DNA of 64,000 nt from Candidatus Harpocratesius repetitus (GTDB lineage: Archaea; Asgardarchaeota; Lokiarchaeia; Sigyniarchaeales; Promethearchaeaceae), in contig JAIZWK010000001.1 of assembly GCA_021498095.1 (NCBI GenBank), positions 4,155,450-4,219,449 of the forward strand. The letters run 5' to 3'. The notes under the pieces were generated by a model. It was given only the letters and a program-made list of their open reading frames with translations. It was not told the DNA's origin and did not search any database. Below are positions 16,558-23,836 of the stretch, in pieces. A program made the translations under genes and the position numbers. Within the stretch, counting starts at the first letter, position 1, and each line of letters starts with the position of its first letter.

Positions 16558-17250
16558 TTATTTTTTTTTTATTGTTTTTTGGTCAAGTTTTCGCTTTATT
16601 TTTTTAATTCGATGTGAAAACTTACCTTGAACTTGCTCTTTCTTTTTTAATTTAGCGCCAAATCCAATTTCATCTTCATCTAACAACATCAATGCTTCAC
16701 CTCGTTTTGCTAACATAGTAAAATATCTTAGCACTGCTTTTTCCATAAATTTCTCAATAGTTGCTTTACATGATGGATCAATAGCGCTTATTGCAATAAT
16801 ATCTTCCATCTGCAAAATTTCTTTAATTTCTTCAAGATTCAAGCGCCCAGGGAGATCTTGTTGATTAGCAATAATGAAAATAATTAATTTCCGTTTGATC
16901 TTTGGATACATACTAAAAGATTGCTTTACAGCCATAACATCTTCTTTAGTACTATCTGTCACGATCATTAGTACATTTGTAGGCTCAAAAAGACGTTGTA
17001 AATGCCTTACTCGTAAATCTTTCCACCGCATATCTAATTTTGGGTCAGTTAAAAAAACCATTGAATGTTCCCATCTTCTCTGCAGAATCCAACATCGCGC
17101 ATAGTAAATTCTATAATCATATGAAAGATTTCCACCATCCTTTAAAAGTCGATCTCCTGCAAAAAGGTTAAAGATAGTGGTTTTGCCAACACCTACCTTT
17201 CCAAACAAATCAATGGTAACATATTTGGGTATAGAAAAATATTGAGGCAT
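16558..17250 (-). CDS. Arf-like small GTPase with degenerate switch II
   Basis: 230 residues. The P-loop GKVGVGKTT (17-25) is intact. The base-recognition motif is ANQQDLPGR (128-136), Gln replacing Lys of NKxD but with the DLP continuation typical of Arf/SR-beta proteins, and a G5-like ISAID follows near 153. The DxxGQ motif of switch II is not conserved (LTDPKLDMRW at 67-76), so the usual catalytic glutamine is missing and hydrolysis may depend on a partner or be slow. After the G domain the chain ends in a strongly basic tail (RIKKIKRKLDQKTIKKK) suited to membrane or nucleic-acid contact. Asgard genomes carry many Ras/Arf-type GTPases. Convergent with the DUF2085 gene; likely monocistronic. 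Confidence 0.8.
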   Translation of the reverse strand: MPQYFSIPKYVTIDLFGKVGVGKTTIFNLFAGDRLLKDGGNLSYDYRIYYARCWILQRRWEHSMVFLTDPKLDMRWKDLRVRHLQRLFEPTNVLMIVTDSTKEDVMAVKQSFSMYPKIKRKLIIFIIANQQDLPGRLNLEEIKEILQMEDIIAISAIDPSCKATIEKFMEKAVLRYFTMLAKRGEALMLLDEDEIGFGAKLKKKEQVQGKFSHRIKKIKRKLDQKTIKKK

Positions 17251-17357
17251 AAATTATATTAGAAGAAGGAACACCATCTAAAAATTCCTTCCTTATTGGT
17301 GTTACTCTGTTGATAAATTAAATTAAATACTTCAGATTCCAAATTCAGTTATTAATC

Positions 17358-17570
17358 ATGAATTCTCCCGCAAAATATATTGTAATTTTGTCGGATCCAC
17401 AAGGTGGAACTGAGCAATTTCATTTTAGTTCCCGACAAAAAGCAGAAGAACTTGCGCAACGGATTCGTTTTCAAAAATCGAAATGTAGCGTTTCTATCAA
17501 ATATCCGTTCCGTAATATATTTGCAAGTGAGATTAAGCGCTTTAAGAAATCTTTCTATTCAAATTTATAG
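17358..17570 (+). CDS. Small protein, unknown (70 aa)
   Basis: 70 residues from an ATG, with a compact strand-turn-helix-strand look: KYIVILSDPQGGTEQFHFSS, then a helix (QKAEELAQRIR) and a strand (CSVSIKYP), ending in a basic helix. Codon use is like the neighbours. A second frame starting at 17404 overlaps it but has a poorer composition. No family is recognised. Located alone between the Arf-like GTPase (divergent) and the acetyltransferase. Confidence 0.45.
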   Translation: MNSPAKYIVILSDPQGGTEQFHFSSRQKAEELAQRIRFQKSKCSVSIKYPFRNIFASEIKRFKKSFYSNL

Positions 17571-17590
17571 AAAAAATGCATATATTAGTT

Positions 17591-17604
17591 AAAGCTTTTA
17601 TCTT
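17591..17604 (+). promoter_or_regulatory. Putative BRE/TATA promoter of the acetyltransferase gene
   Basis: AAAGCTTTTATCTT, about 30 nt before the ATG at 17624. It matches the core of the elements before 2079 and 4246 and is the clearest plus-strand copy of that consensus. Confidence 0.4.
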
Positions 17605-17623
17605 TTAATAGATTGGGATCATA

Positions 17624-18136
17624 ATGAAGAATATTCATGTTATTCCCCTTTCTTTGGCAGATTTCACCGCCAATCTTGATTTTATGAATGCAGAGATACA
17701 ACGTTCAATTTGGTTAGCACGAACAACTCCCATATCTCATGAAGAAATGAGAAATTTTTTTCAATTTATTCGTAATACTCCAGAAGCTATTTTTTTAGTA
17801 GCAAAATATCACAATCAAATTATTGGAAATATCTATGTTATCCCTAGAAATGAAGAATTACTCCATCATATGGGCTTACTTTCTTATCAAGTTCATCCTA
17901 ATTTTCAAAAAAAGGGTATCGGAACGCTTTTAATGAAAGAAATAATTGAAAAATCTAAAAATACTGATCTTGAAATATTAGTTGCCGAAGTACTTCAAAA
18001 TAACATTCCTAGCATTGCTTTACTAAAGAAATTTTCCTTTCTGCAACAAGGTATTATTCCAGATGGTGTAAAAATTAATAAAAACACATATACTGATTTA
18101 CTTATCTATATTCGTAGAATAATACCTAAAGTGTAG
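17624..18136 (+). CDS. GNAT-family N-acetyltransferase
   Basis: 170 residues with the GNAT core: an N-terminal strand/helix pair, strand beta-4 with IFLVAKYHNQIIGNIYVIPR (near 60-80), then LLSYQVHPNFQKKGIGTLLM (near 95-115), where QKKGIG is the acetyl-CoA pyrophosphate loop, and the final VAEVLQNNIPSIALLKKFSF motif B. The family moves an acetyl group from acetyl-CoA to an amine; the substrate is not readable from sequence, and protein N-termini, amino acids or small amines all occur. A TATA-like box precedes it and it appears monocistronic. Confidence is high for the fold, low for the substrate. Confidence 0.85.
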   Translation: MKNIHVIPLSLADFTANLDFMNAEIQRSIWLARTTPISHEEMRNFFQFIRNTPEAIFLVAKYHNQIIGNIYVIPRNEELLHHMGLLSYQVHPNFQKKGIGTLLMKEIIEKSKNTDLEILVAEVLQNNIPSIALLKKFSFLQQGIIPDGVKINKNTYTDLLIYIRRIIPKV

Positions 18137-18239
18137 AACATTTATGATTTCATTAAGAAACGGAGAAATCTTAAATTAAGTAAAAAGTATTCTTAAATTA
18201 AATAACCAACGAGTTAATGTTAAATTGCGTGATAATAAA

Positions 18240-18836
18240 ATGTCGACAGAACAGAAATTTTGTCCTAATTGTGGGGCACAGATGAATGGAAATACAGTTT
18301 GTTCCCAATGTGGGTTTGATATTACAGCCGAATTAGATAAATCTCAAAAGACCAGAACAATGAATGAACCAGGAACAATTCCTTATGAAAATACAAATGT
18401 TAATGTATGGAATACTATTGAAAAATACGTAGTATTTGTGGGTAAGTGGTCATGGCTTGTGCTGATAGGGAATGTATTAACATATTTGATCATCGGAATT
18501 ATCTCAATCGTGACTGGTGTTGCAGTGAATAGAACATTGGGAACAAATACCGGAGGTGCTACAATTGGAACAGGTATTTGGATGATAATCGGAGCAATTC
18601 TTACTGGAGTATTCTTGTATTTTATCGTTCTTCCATTTTCAAAGAAAATTGAAGCCAAAAATTACACATTCTTAGTGAATGATGTAATTATCTTAGGAAA
18701 ACTTCGAATTCCAAGGATGCTTTTCTGGGGTATTGTAATCGAAATTTTCAGCCAAGGATGGGGAGGACTGTTCATTCTTGTTCCTGCACTTTGTATTTGC
18801 TTCTTAGGTCCTGCTTACATGCGATGGAGGGTTTAA
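18240..18836 (+). CDS. Zinc-ribbon membrane protein
   Basis: 198 residues from ATG 18240 (a GTG at 18225 would add five). It starts with a zinc ribbon, FCPNCGAQMNGNTVCSQCG, two CxxC pairs within 20 residues, followed by a polar linker and about four membrane helices (LVLIGNVLTYLIIGIISIV onward). This zinc_ribbon plus helices layout is common in archaeal and bacterial proteins of unknown function. The ribbon should lie in the cytoplasm. A T-rich tract directly after the stop looks like its terminator. No enzymatic motif is visible. Confidence 0.75.
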   Translation: MSTEQKFCPNCGAQMNGNTVCSQCGFDITAELDKSQKTRTMNEPGTIPYENTNVNVWNTIEKYVVFVGKWSWLVLIGNVLTYLIIGIISIVTGVAVNRTLGTNTGGATIGTGIWMIIGAILTGVFLYFIVLPFSKKIEAKNYTFLVNDVIILGKLRIPRMLFWGIVIEIFSQGWGGLFILVPALCICFLGPAYMRWRV

Positions 18837-18872
18837 TTTTCTTTTTTTTTGTTATACTTTTTCATTTGTAAT
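18835..18872 (+). terminator. T-rich archaeal terminator
   Basis: TTTAATTTTCTTTTTTTTG and a further T5 tract follow the stop of the zinc-ribbon gene without a stem. Runs of T on the coding strand are the usual archaeal termination signal. Confidence 0.45.
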
Positions 18873-19350
18873 TGAGGATATTTTATCTTTTTTAATTTAA
18901 ACGCTTTTTTGAATATCATTCATATATATCCGACTTATATCTGAAATATCGCAATTCTTTTTTTGTCGAACTCGATTTTTTTAAAGAATTTGTTAAAAAT
19001 TTACCATCCTGTTTATAAATTCTTCAATCTAATGTCTATTTTATTATAATTCTTGATTTACATATCTTGAATTTGACACCTTGGTAAAATCGACAAAAAA
19101 TAAGAAAGGATATTTTAGAATTGAGTCGGGAAAGTTAAGATGATAAAATGAAAAACTTCGAATCTTTAAAATTTAAAATACCCTCAATTTATCCCTTATC
19201 ATTTATCTGAAATTAAAAAATTAATCAGAAAATAATTTTCGATCTTTTGCCATGCAAAAAAAGTCTTTCTCTTAATTAATTTTGTTTTTCTTGATGAATC
19301 TGAGAACGAGAACTTCCAGATTGGGCCAATTTTATATGTTTTAGCGGAAG

Positions 19351-19360
19351 GTATAAATAT
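19351..19360 (+). promoter_or_regulatory. TATA-like box before the small ORF at 19412
   Basis: GTATAAATAT, preceded by the purine-rich GCGGAAG, about 55 nt before the ATG. AAAAAAGGAATTACC directly before the ATG could serve as a ribosome site. Confidence 0.3.
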
Positions 19361-19411
19361 TGTTTCACATAGAATTAAAATTAATTCTTACCTAAAAAAA
19401 AAGGAATTACC

Positions 19412-19576
19412 ATGAGTTCGAATACTATTGAAGTTCCTAATACGATACGAAAGGAGCCCATAAATATTGTAATTGCACCTAAAGATCCAGATATGGTTTT
19501 TAAACTGCAGTTTATCTTGTTTGTGGCGCTAGAACGATTAATTTCGTACTTTTCGTTTATTTATTCTGTGATATGA
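19412..19576 (+). CDS. Possible small protein (54 aa) or gene remnant
   Basis: ATG-started frame MSSNTIEVPNTIRKEPINIV, continuing to FIYSVI and a TGA. It has a purine-rich stretch with AAGGA before the ATG and a TATA-like box further up, and its first half is protein-like (NIVIAPKDPDMVFKLQF). I do not recognise it. It could be a genuine microprotein or the 5' end of a gene truncated in this decayed stretch. Confidence 0.35.
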   Translation: MSSNTIEVPNTIRKEPINIVIAPKDPDMVFKLQFILFVALERLISYFSFIYSVI

Positions 19577-20023
19577 GGCAAGAATAATTGTTAGAATTGT
19601 TGGAATTGTTGGAAACCTGAAAAAAAAACAATCGAGGGATTTTTTCTATTTTTTTTTTAATTATTTTAAAAAGAAAGAGATTTTATTTAAATATAAAGCA
19701 AAGAGTGATCTTCAAAAAGAATTGAAAAAATACAAAAAAAGGATGATTTTTGAAATAATTAATTTATAATTTGAGATTAATTTCGTAAATTCCGAATTTT
19801 AATGATAAATTGCATTTTAGAATGAAAAATCCATAGGAAATGAAATATTGATATTTGTATTTTTTATAGTTTATTTTAAATATTGATAATATTTTTATGT
19901 GAATAACACAAAATGTGAATAATAAAAATGATCAATCATGAAAATTAAAGTCCAATATAATAAATCATGTAATTATGAAGATATTTATTTATTTTATCAC
20001 CCAATTTTGAAGGATAACTATCT

Positions 20024-20857
20024 ATGAATAACAATCATTTATGCAATATTAAGAAATCACTCTATTTAGGACAAATCCATATTAATCATCGCTGTAATAT
20101 CATCTCAGAAGCCCGTTGTAAAGACTATTGTTATCAAAATCTCTTTCAAAATCAAGAGATGTCTTTTAATACATTTAAATCGATTCTACAGAAATATCGT
20201 CCTCGTCAAATTGCTCTAGGTGGCGGTGAACCGACATTGCATCCTGAATTTTTGGAATTCATCCAATATGCAAAAGATCAACCCTTCTTAAAACATGTTA
20301 ATTACACAACTAATGGGGTGAAAATGCCCAAGAATTTCTCTCAAGTGGAACAACTTGTTAGTGGTATATCATTATCATTGGATACCTTACGCTATCCAAA
20401 CTTGTTAAGCCATGGAGTTCCACCAATAATACTAAATAATCTTAAATTATATCAAGATTCTGCCATTCAAGTTATTGTTAATTTCGTAATCTCTGAAGAT
20501 AATTATTTAGATCTTGAGTATTTATGCGATTTTTTGGAAAAATATGATTTACAAATAATATATCTACTTTCTATTAAACGCAAAGCGCGTCCATTCGATC
20601 CTCCGAGATTGCATTTTATTAGAACACTTCATAACTTTTTGATTGAAGCATTTGAAAGAGGTATCATTGTTGCCAGAGATTGCTGTTTAGCTTCTTATGA
20701 ATCAAAATCAAATAAATGTAAAGCAGGGCAAGAATTTTTAGCATTTGATACTGATGGAACACCCATGCCATGTTCATTTTCTCATATTCTTGAAAATTCA
20801 CCTTGTCATTTTATCAATGATACACGAACAATCTCATTTACCCCACAATTAAAATAA
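20024..20857 (+). CDS. Radical SAM protein with an atypical cysteine spacing
   Basis: 277 residues. The radical-SAM barrel is shown by GGGEPTLHPEF (66-76, the SAM-binding GGE motif), KHVNYTTNGV near 95 and SLSLDTLR near 115. The iron-sulfur cysteines are C24, C32 and C36, spacing CX7CX3C instead of the normal CX3CX2C. The C-terminal third holds a second cysteine set (CC near 222, then a lysine-rich segment with C and later PMPCSF), like a SPASM/twitch auxiliary cluster. Members with such ends act on peptides or proteins. An isochorismatase-like gene begins 17 bp downstream and a DUF362 gene follows, so a three-gene unit is likely. The substrate is unknown; the unusual spacing may point to a distinct subfamily. 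Confidence 0.7.
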   Translation: MNNNHLCNIKKSLYLGQIHINHRCNIISEARCKDYCYQNLFQNQEMSFNTFKSILQKYRPRQIALGGGEPTLHPEFLEFIQYAKDQPFLKHVNYTTNGVKMPKNFSQVEQLVSGISLSLDTLRYPNLLSHGVPPIILNNLKLYQDSAIQVIVNFVISEDNYLDLEYLCDFLEKYDLQIIYLLSIKRKARPFDPPRLHFIRTLHNFLIEAFERGIIVARDCCLASYESKSNKCKAGQEFLAFDTDGTPMPCSFSHILENSPCHFINDTRTISFTPQLK

Positions 20858-20873
20858 AAAAGATGGATAGAAG

Positions 20874-21494
20874 ATGGATGAGATTAATTTTGTGAAAAGT
20901 GATAATAAAGATGAAAACTTGAAAAGCGCAATTATTATTATTGATTTAATTCAAGATTTTTCTCCAATAGAACTAAATCCAAATGCACCGTTACCTGTTA
21001 ATCAACTAACATTGAAAAAAAGAACTCAAATAAATCATTTTATTCAATGGTGTTCAGAAAATCAAATTGTTATTGTTTTCATTCGTGATTGCCATTTTCC
21101 AGAACAATTTCATAATTCGATTGAGATTCCACACGCTTTATTTGAGACACAAGGACGAGATTTCATGAAATGGCTTTTTCTTCCTGAAAAATATATTGAA
21201 TTTGAAAAATATGGGTATAATGCACTTCAAAATGTTGAATTTCAAAAATTTTTGATGAAAAATCGATTTGATATTATTGGAGTATTTGGAACTTCTACCG
21301 GTGTTTGTGTTTATCAAACATGGAATTCTCTGCGAAAATTTACAAATTCATGCGTTTATCTGCTGGCAGATGGGTGTACAGACATGTTTCCCAAAAGACA
21401 TGAACAGACAATTTCAAAACTAAAACATTTTTGGCCAGAATGTATTATACTCTTTGAGGACTATAAAAAAATAAAAAAGCATAGTTTAAAATAA
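20874..21494 (+). CDS. Isochorismatase-like cysteine hydrolase
   Basis: 206 residues with the family fold: IIIIDLIQDFSP near residue 20 carries the catalytic Asp, FIRDCHFPEQF follows the second strand, and GTSTGVCVYQTWNSL near 140 has the nucleophilic cysteine in its usual T-x-x-C-V setting. The family includes isochorismatase, nicotinamidase and N-carbamoyl hydrolases; nothing here fixes the substrate. It starts 17 bp after the radical SAM gene and ends 22 bp before the DUF362 gene, so the three are probably cotranscribed. Confidence 0.75.
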   Translation: MDEINFVKSDNKDENLKSAIIIIDLIQDFSPIELNPNAPLPVNQLTLKKRTQINHFIQWCSENQIVIVFIRDCHFPEQFHNSIEIPHALFETQGRDFMKWLFLPEKYIEFEKYGYNALQNVEFQKFLMKNRFDIIGVFGTSTGVCVYQTWNSLRKFTNSCVYLLADGCTDMFPKRHEQTISKLKHFWPECIILFEDYKKIKKHSLK

Positions 21495-21515
21495 ATATCC
21501 ATCAATATAAGATTA

Positions 21516-23024
21516 ATGACGTTAAACACCAAACCATCAGTTATAATTGAAAAAGTAGAACTTCCAGATGAAAAACATCTTTATCCGCTTCATTTTTCGA
21601 AATCTGAGCGCGAAGCACTTTTATCCACTCTTCAAGATCATGTGGTTCAGATATTTAAACCTTTTAGTGAGATTCGCCAAACGATTAATCAAAGACGTGA
21701 AATATTAATTAAAATTAACGGAATAGATGGAAACCCCTATTGTTATACGCGTCCTTTAGTTTTAGAAGCCACAATTCGATACTTACAAACATTTGGAAAG
21801 AAAAAAATATATGTGATTGAAAATTCGACCCAAGGCAATTTCACGCGGATTGTGTTTGCAACTGTTGGTTATGATAAAGTGTGTAAAAGAACAGGAGCGA
21901 TCCCAATATATTTAGATGAACTTCCTACTTCTCGTCTTCCATTTAAACGTTCCAATAGTATCAAAGAAATAGAATATAATAAAAAAAAAGCAAATAAAAC
22001 AGAAAGAATTAAAATAACAGAGAAAGCAGAAAAGACAGAGAATCAAACAAAGACATCAGACAAGTATGATCTTCAAACATTTCATTTACCGACTTTTTTA
22101 ATCGAAAAATTAATAGAAAGGAGAGAAGAAGTAATTTACATAAATCTCCCAAAGTTAAAAACACACTCAATGTCTGGAGTAACCCTTGGGATTAAAAACC
22201 AGTGGGGATTACCCGTTCATCAAGATCGCAGTGCAGATCATAATTTTAGGTTACATGAAAAGTTAGTTGATGTTTTGGAATACATCCAACCTGATTTTAC
22301 GCTGATTGAAGGTATTGAAGGCACAGTTCATGGACATTATCCTGCACAAGCATTGGCAGATGAAATGATAATCCCATTTAGAATTCTAATTGGAGGAGAT
22401 AATATTATTGCCGTCGATTTAGTTGGAGCAAGGGTCTTTGGATTAACCCCTGAAGAAATTCCACATTTAAAAATTGCAATCAATAGAAATTTAGGCTATG
22501 GCGTTAGAGATATAGATGATATCCAACTCATTGGTGATTTATCTCCTTATTCTACAAAATATGAGACCGATCTCATCCAAAAATTTCCACCCGATGTAAA
22601 ATGGATTACAGGTAAAGAACTCTGGTGTAAAGAAGGATGCCGAAATAATCCACTTTCTTTACTTCAGATTCTCTATCTAGATTATGGAGGAAAGGGGGGA
22701 TTTACCTTTGTAGCAGGAAAGGGCTTAGATCTAAAGGAAATCGATAAAATTGAGGGAAAAGTATTCATTGCTGGACATTGTGCCCTTGAAGAAGTCAAAG
22801 ATCGTCTTATTACCCGATTAGGAAAAAAGAATGTATACTGCAGTGGAGGGTGCAATAACTTAGCAGAAACTACTGCAGCATTATTGCACTTAATGCACGT
22901 AGATACAGTAAAATTAGTTCCAATCAATCCGATAAAAGCCATTTTTCTGTATATCTTAGCAAAATTGCATGGATCAAATTCAAAAGTTCCCCCAATTTGG
23001 GCTCATTTAATAAAATCTGTTTAA
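21516..23024 (+). CDS. DUF362 domain protein with a lysine/glutamate-rich insertion
   Basis: 502 residues. DUF362 features include KINGIDGNPYCYTRPLVLEA near 70, VIENSTQGNFTR near 105, the INLPKLKTHSMSGVTLGIKN segment near 212 that defines the family, and EGIEGTVHGHYPAQ near 265. A charged linker of about 40 residues (145-190, rich in K, E and T) interrupts the usual domain and looks like a recent low-complexity insertion. The C-terminus adds a cysteine-bearing domain (WCKEGCRNNP, then CSGGCNNLAE), possibly for a metal. DUF362 proteins are widespread in archaea and anaerobes and their activity is not established. Last gene of the probable radical SAM, hydrolase and DUF362 unit; a T-rich tract follows the stop. 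Confidence 0.75.
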   Translation: MTLNTKPSVIIEKVELPDEKHLYPLHFSKSEREALLSTLQDHVVQIFKPFSEIRQTINQRREILIKINGIDGNPYCYTRPLVLEATIRYLQTFGKKKIYVIENSTQGNFTRIVFATVGYDKVCKRTGAIPIYLDELPTSRLPFKRSNSIKEIEYNKKKANKTERIKITEKAEKTENQTKTSDKYDLQTFHLPTFLIEKLIERREEVIYINLPKLKTHSMSGVTLGIKNQWGLPVHQDRSADHNFRLHEKLVDVLEYIQPDFTLIEGIEGTVHGHYPAQALADEMIIPFRILIGGDNIIAVDLVGARVFGLTPEEIPHLKIAINRNLGYGVRDIDDIQLIGDLSPYSTKYETDLIQKFPPDVKWITGKELWCKEGCRNNPLSLLQILYLDYGGKGGFTFVAGKGLDLKEIDKIEGKVFIAGHCALEEVKDRLITRLGKKNVYCSGGCNNLAETTAALLHLMHVDTVKLVPINPIKAIFLYILAKLHGSNSKVPPIWAHLIKSV

Positions 23025-23044
23025 TTCTTTTTTTATTTTTTAAT
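23025..23044 (+). terminator. T-rich archaeal terminator
   Basis: TTCTTTTTTTATTTTTTAAT follows the DUF362 stop directly. It has no stem and is read as a poly-T terminator for the three-gene unit. Confidence 0.4.
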
Positions 23045-23125
23045 AATTCATGCTCACCATTTCCTAACAATTCAAAAAATCTTCTGGGTGTGTCCATTTG
23101 AGTATCTTTTCGTGCTAATGTCCAT

Positions 23126-23461
23126 ATGGGTCGTACAATTCCACCATTCAGACCTGCTTTAGAACACGAAATCCAATCTTGGAAGGACTATCGACGGGGA
23201 TTAAATCCAGAAGAAAGACCTCTAATGGATAAAATAATGCTTGAAGCCCGAAAACGCTCGGATGCAGGATCATTAGCCGCCCGTCCACTGATTTCTGAAG
23301 TATTATTTCTCTCGATTTTAATTGGACAACAAAAGGAGATTGAAAAATTAAAGGCACGCTTAGAAAAGATAGAAAATATTGATCAAAAATCGCAAATAGC
23401 AGGAAAAACGGGAAAAAGGAAAAATTTAAGCCATTATTTCCAAAAACTCAATTTTTCGTAA
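23126..23461 (+). CDS. Small conserved archaeal protein (DUF8156-like)
   Basis: 111 residues. The first 70 (MGRTIPPFRPALEHEIQSWK, then DYRRGLNPEERP and RKRSDAGSLAARP) resemble a family of short archaeal proteins of unknown function that I remember as DUF8156, in which the GRT-P start and the DAGS motif are the conserved parts. A predicted coiled coil follows (QQKEIEKLKARLEKIENI) and a basic tail ends it. No enzyme motif; probably a nucleic-acid or protein-binding factor. Well-formed ATG start. The family assignment is from memory and tentative; existence as a gene is likely. Confidence 0.6.
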   Translation: MGRTIPPFRPALEHEIQSWKDYRRGLNPEERPLMDKIMLEARKRSDAGSLAARPLISEVLFLSILIGQQKEIEKLKARLEKIENIDQKSQIAGKTGKRKNLSHYFQKLNFS

Positions 23462-23479
23462 TAATATGACTATTATTAT

Positions 23480-23684
23480 TAGGATTTATTGGTGGCCAAA
23501 TGCTTAATGAAGGGATAAAAAATCATCATTTATTTTCTTTGGAACTTTTATCTTCTCTTTTGGAGGATATTCATTTGGAAGCAAATTAGGGAATAGATTT
23601 CAAAGTAAAGCCGAAATATCAGGAGGTATTGTATTAATCATTTTGGGAATAAAGATTGTTGTTGAACATCTAGCTGCAATCTGA
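23480..23684 (+). pseudogene. mntP: Remnant of an MntP-type manganese efflux pump
   Basis: Two frames carry adjacent pieces of one family. First, LLLGFIGGQMLNEGIKN resembles the helix-4 FIGGKM-E region. Then, after a frameshift and loss of sequence, FIFSFGGYSFGSKLGNRFQS continues through KAEISGGIVLIILGIKIVVEHL to TGA 23682-23684, the usual end of MntP/DUF204 proteins. The N-terminal half is absent. The gene is dead: no start, frames out of register. It sits between the DUF8156-like gene and the truncated sensor kinase, in a stretch with several decayed genes. Confidence 0.65.
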
Positions 23685-23836
23685 TAATTTAATACATTGT
23701 AATTTCCCTTTTTTTTATAGCTTTTAAGAAATAACAGTGTCGAATAACTCAATCAAAAAAGTTACTCGAATGATATAAGTACAAACATATATATTTTTAT
23801 ATTCTATACTTCTTATAGAAATTTATGTAAAAATGC

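Larger units (their letters stand above)
18873..20023. other. Gene-poor region with one possible small gene
   Basis: About 1.15 kb of A/T-rich DNA with many stops in all frames. The only protein-like item is the 54-codon frame at 19412, which has its own TATA-like box. The rest shows A/T tracts, a short run of GAATTGTTG direct repeats (about 19592-19613), and no tRNA, CRISPR or transposon signature that I can see. Confidence 0.4.

Noticed and set aside
17404..17592. 62-codon plus-strand frame
   Set aside because: Overlaps the better 70-codon frame at 17358 and lacks a consistent fold-like pattern.
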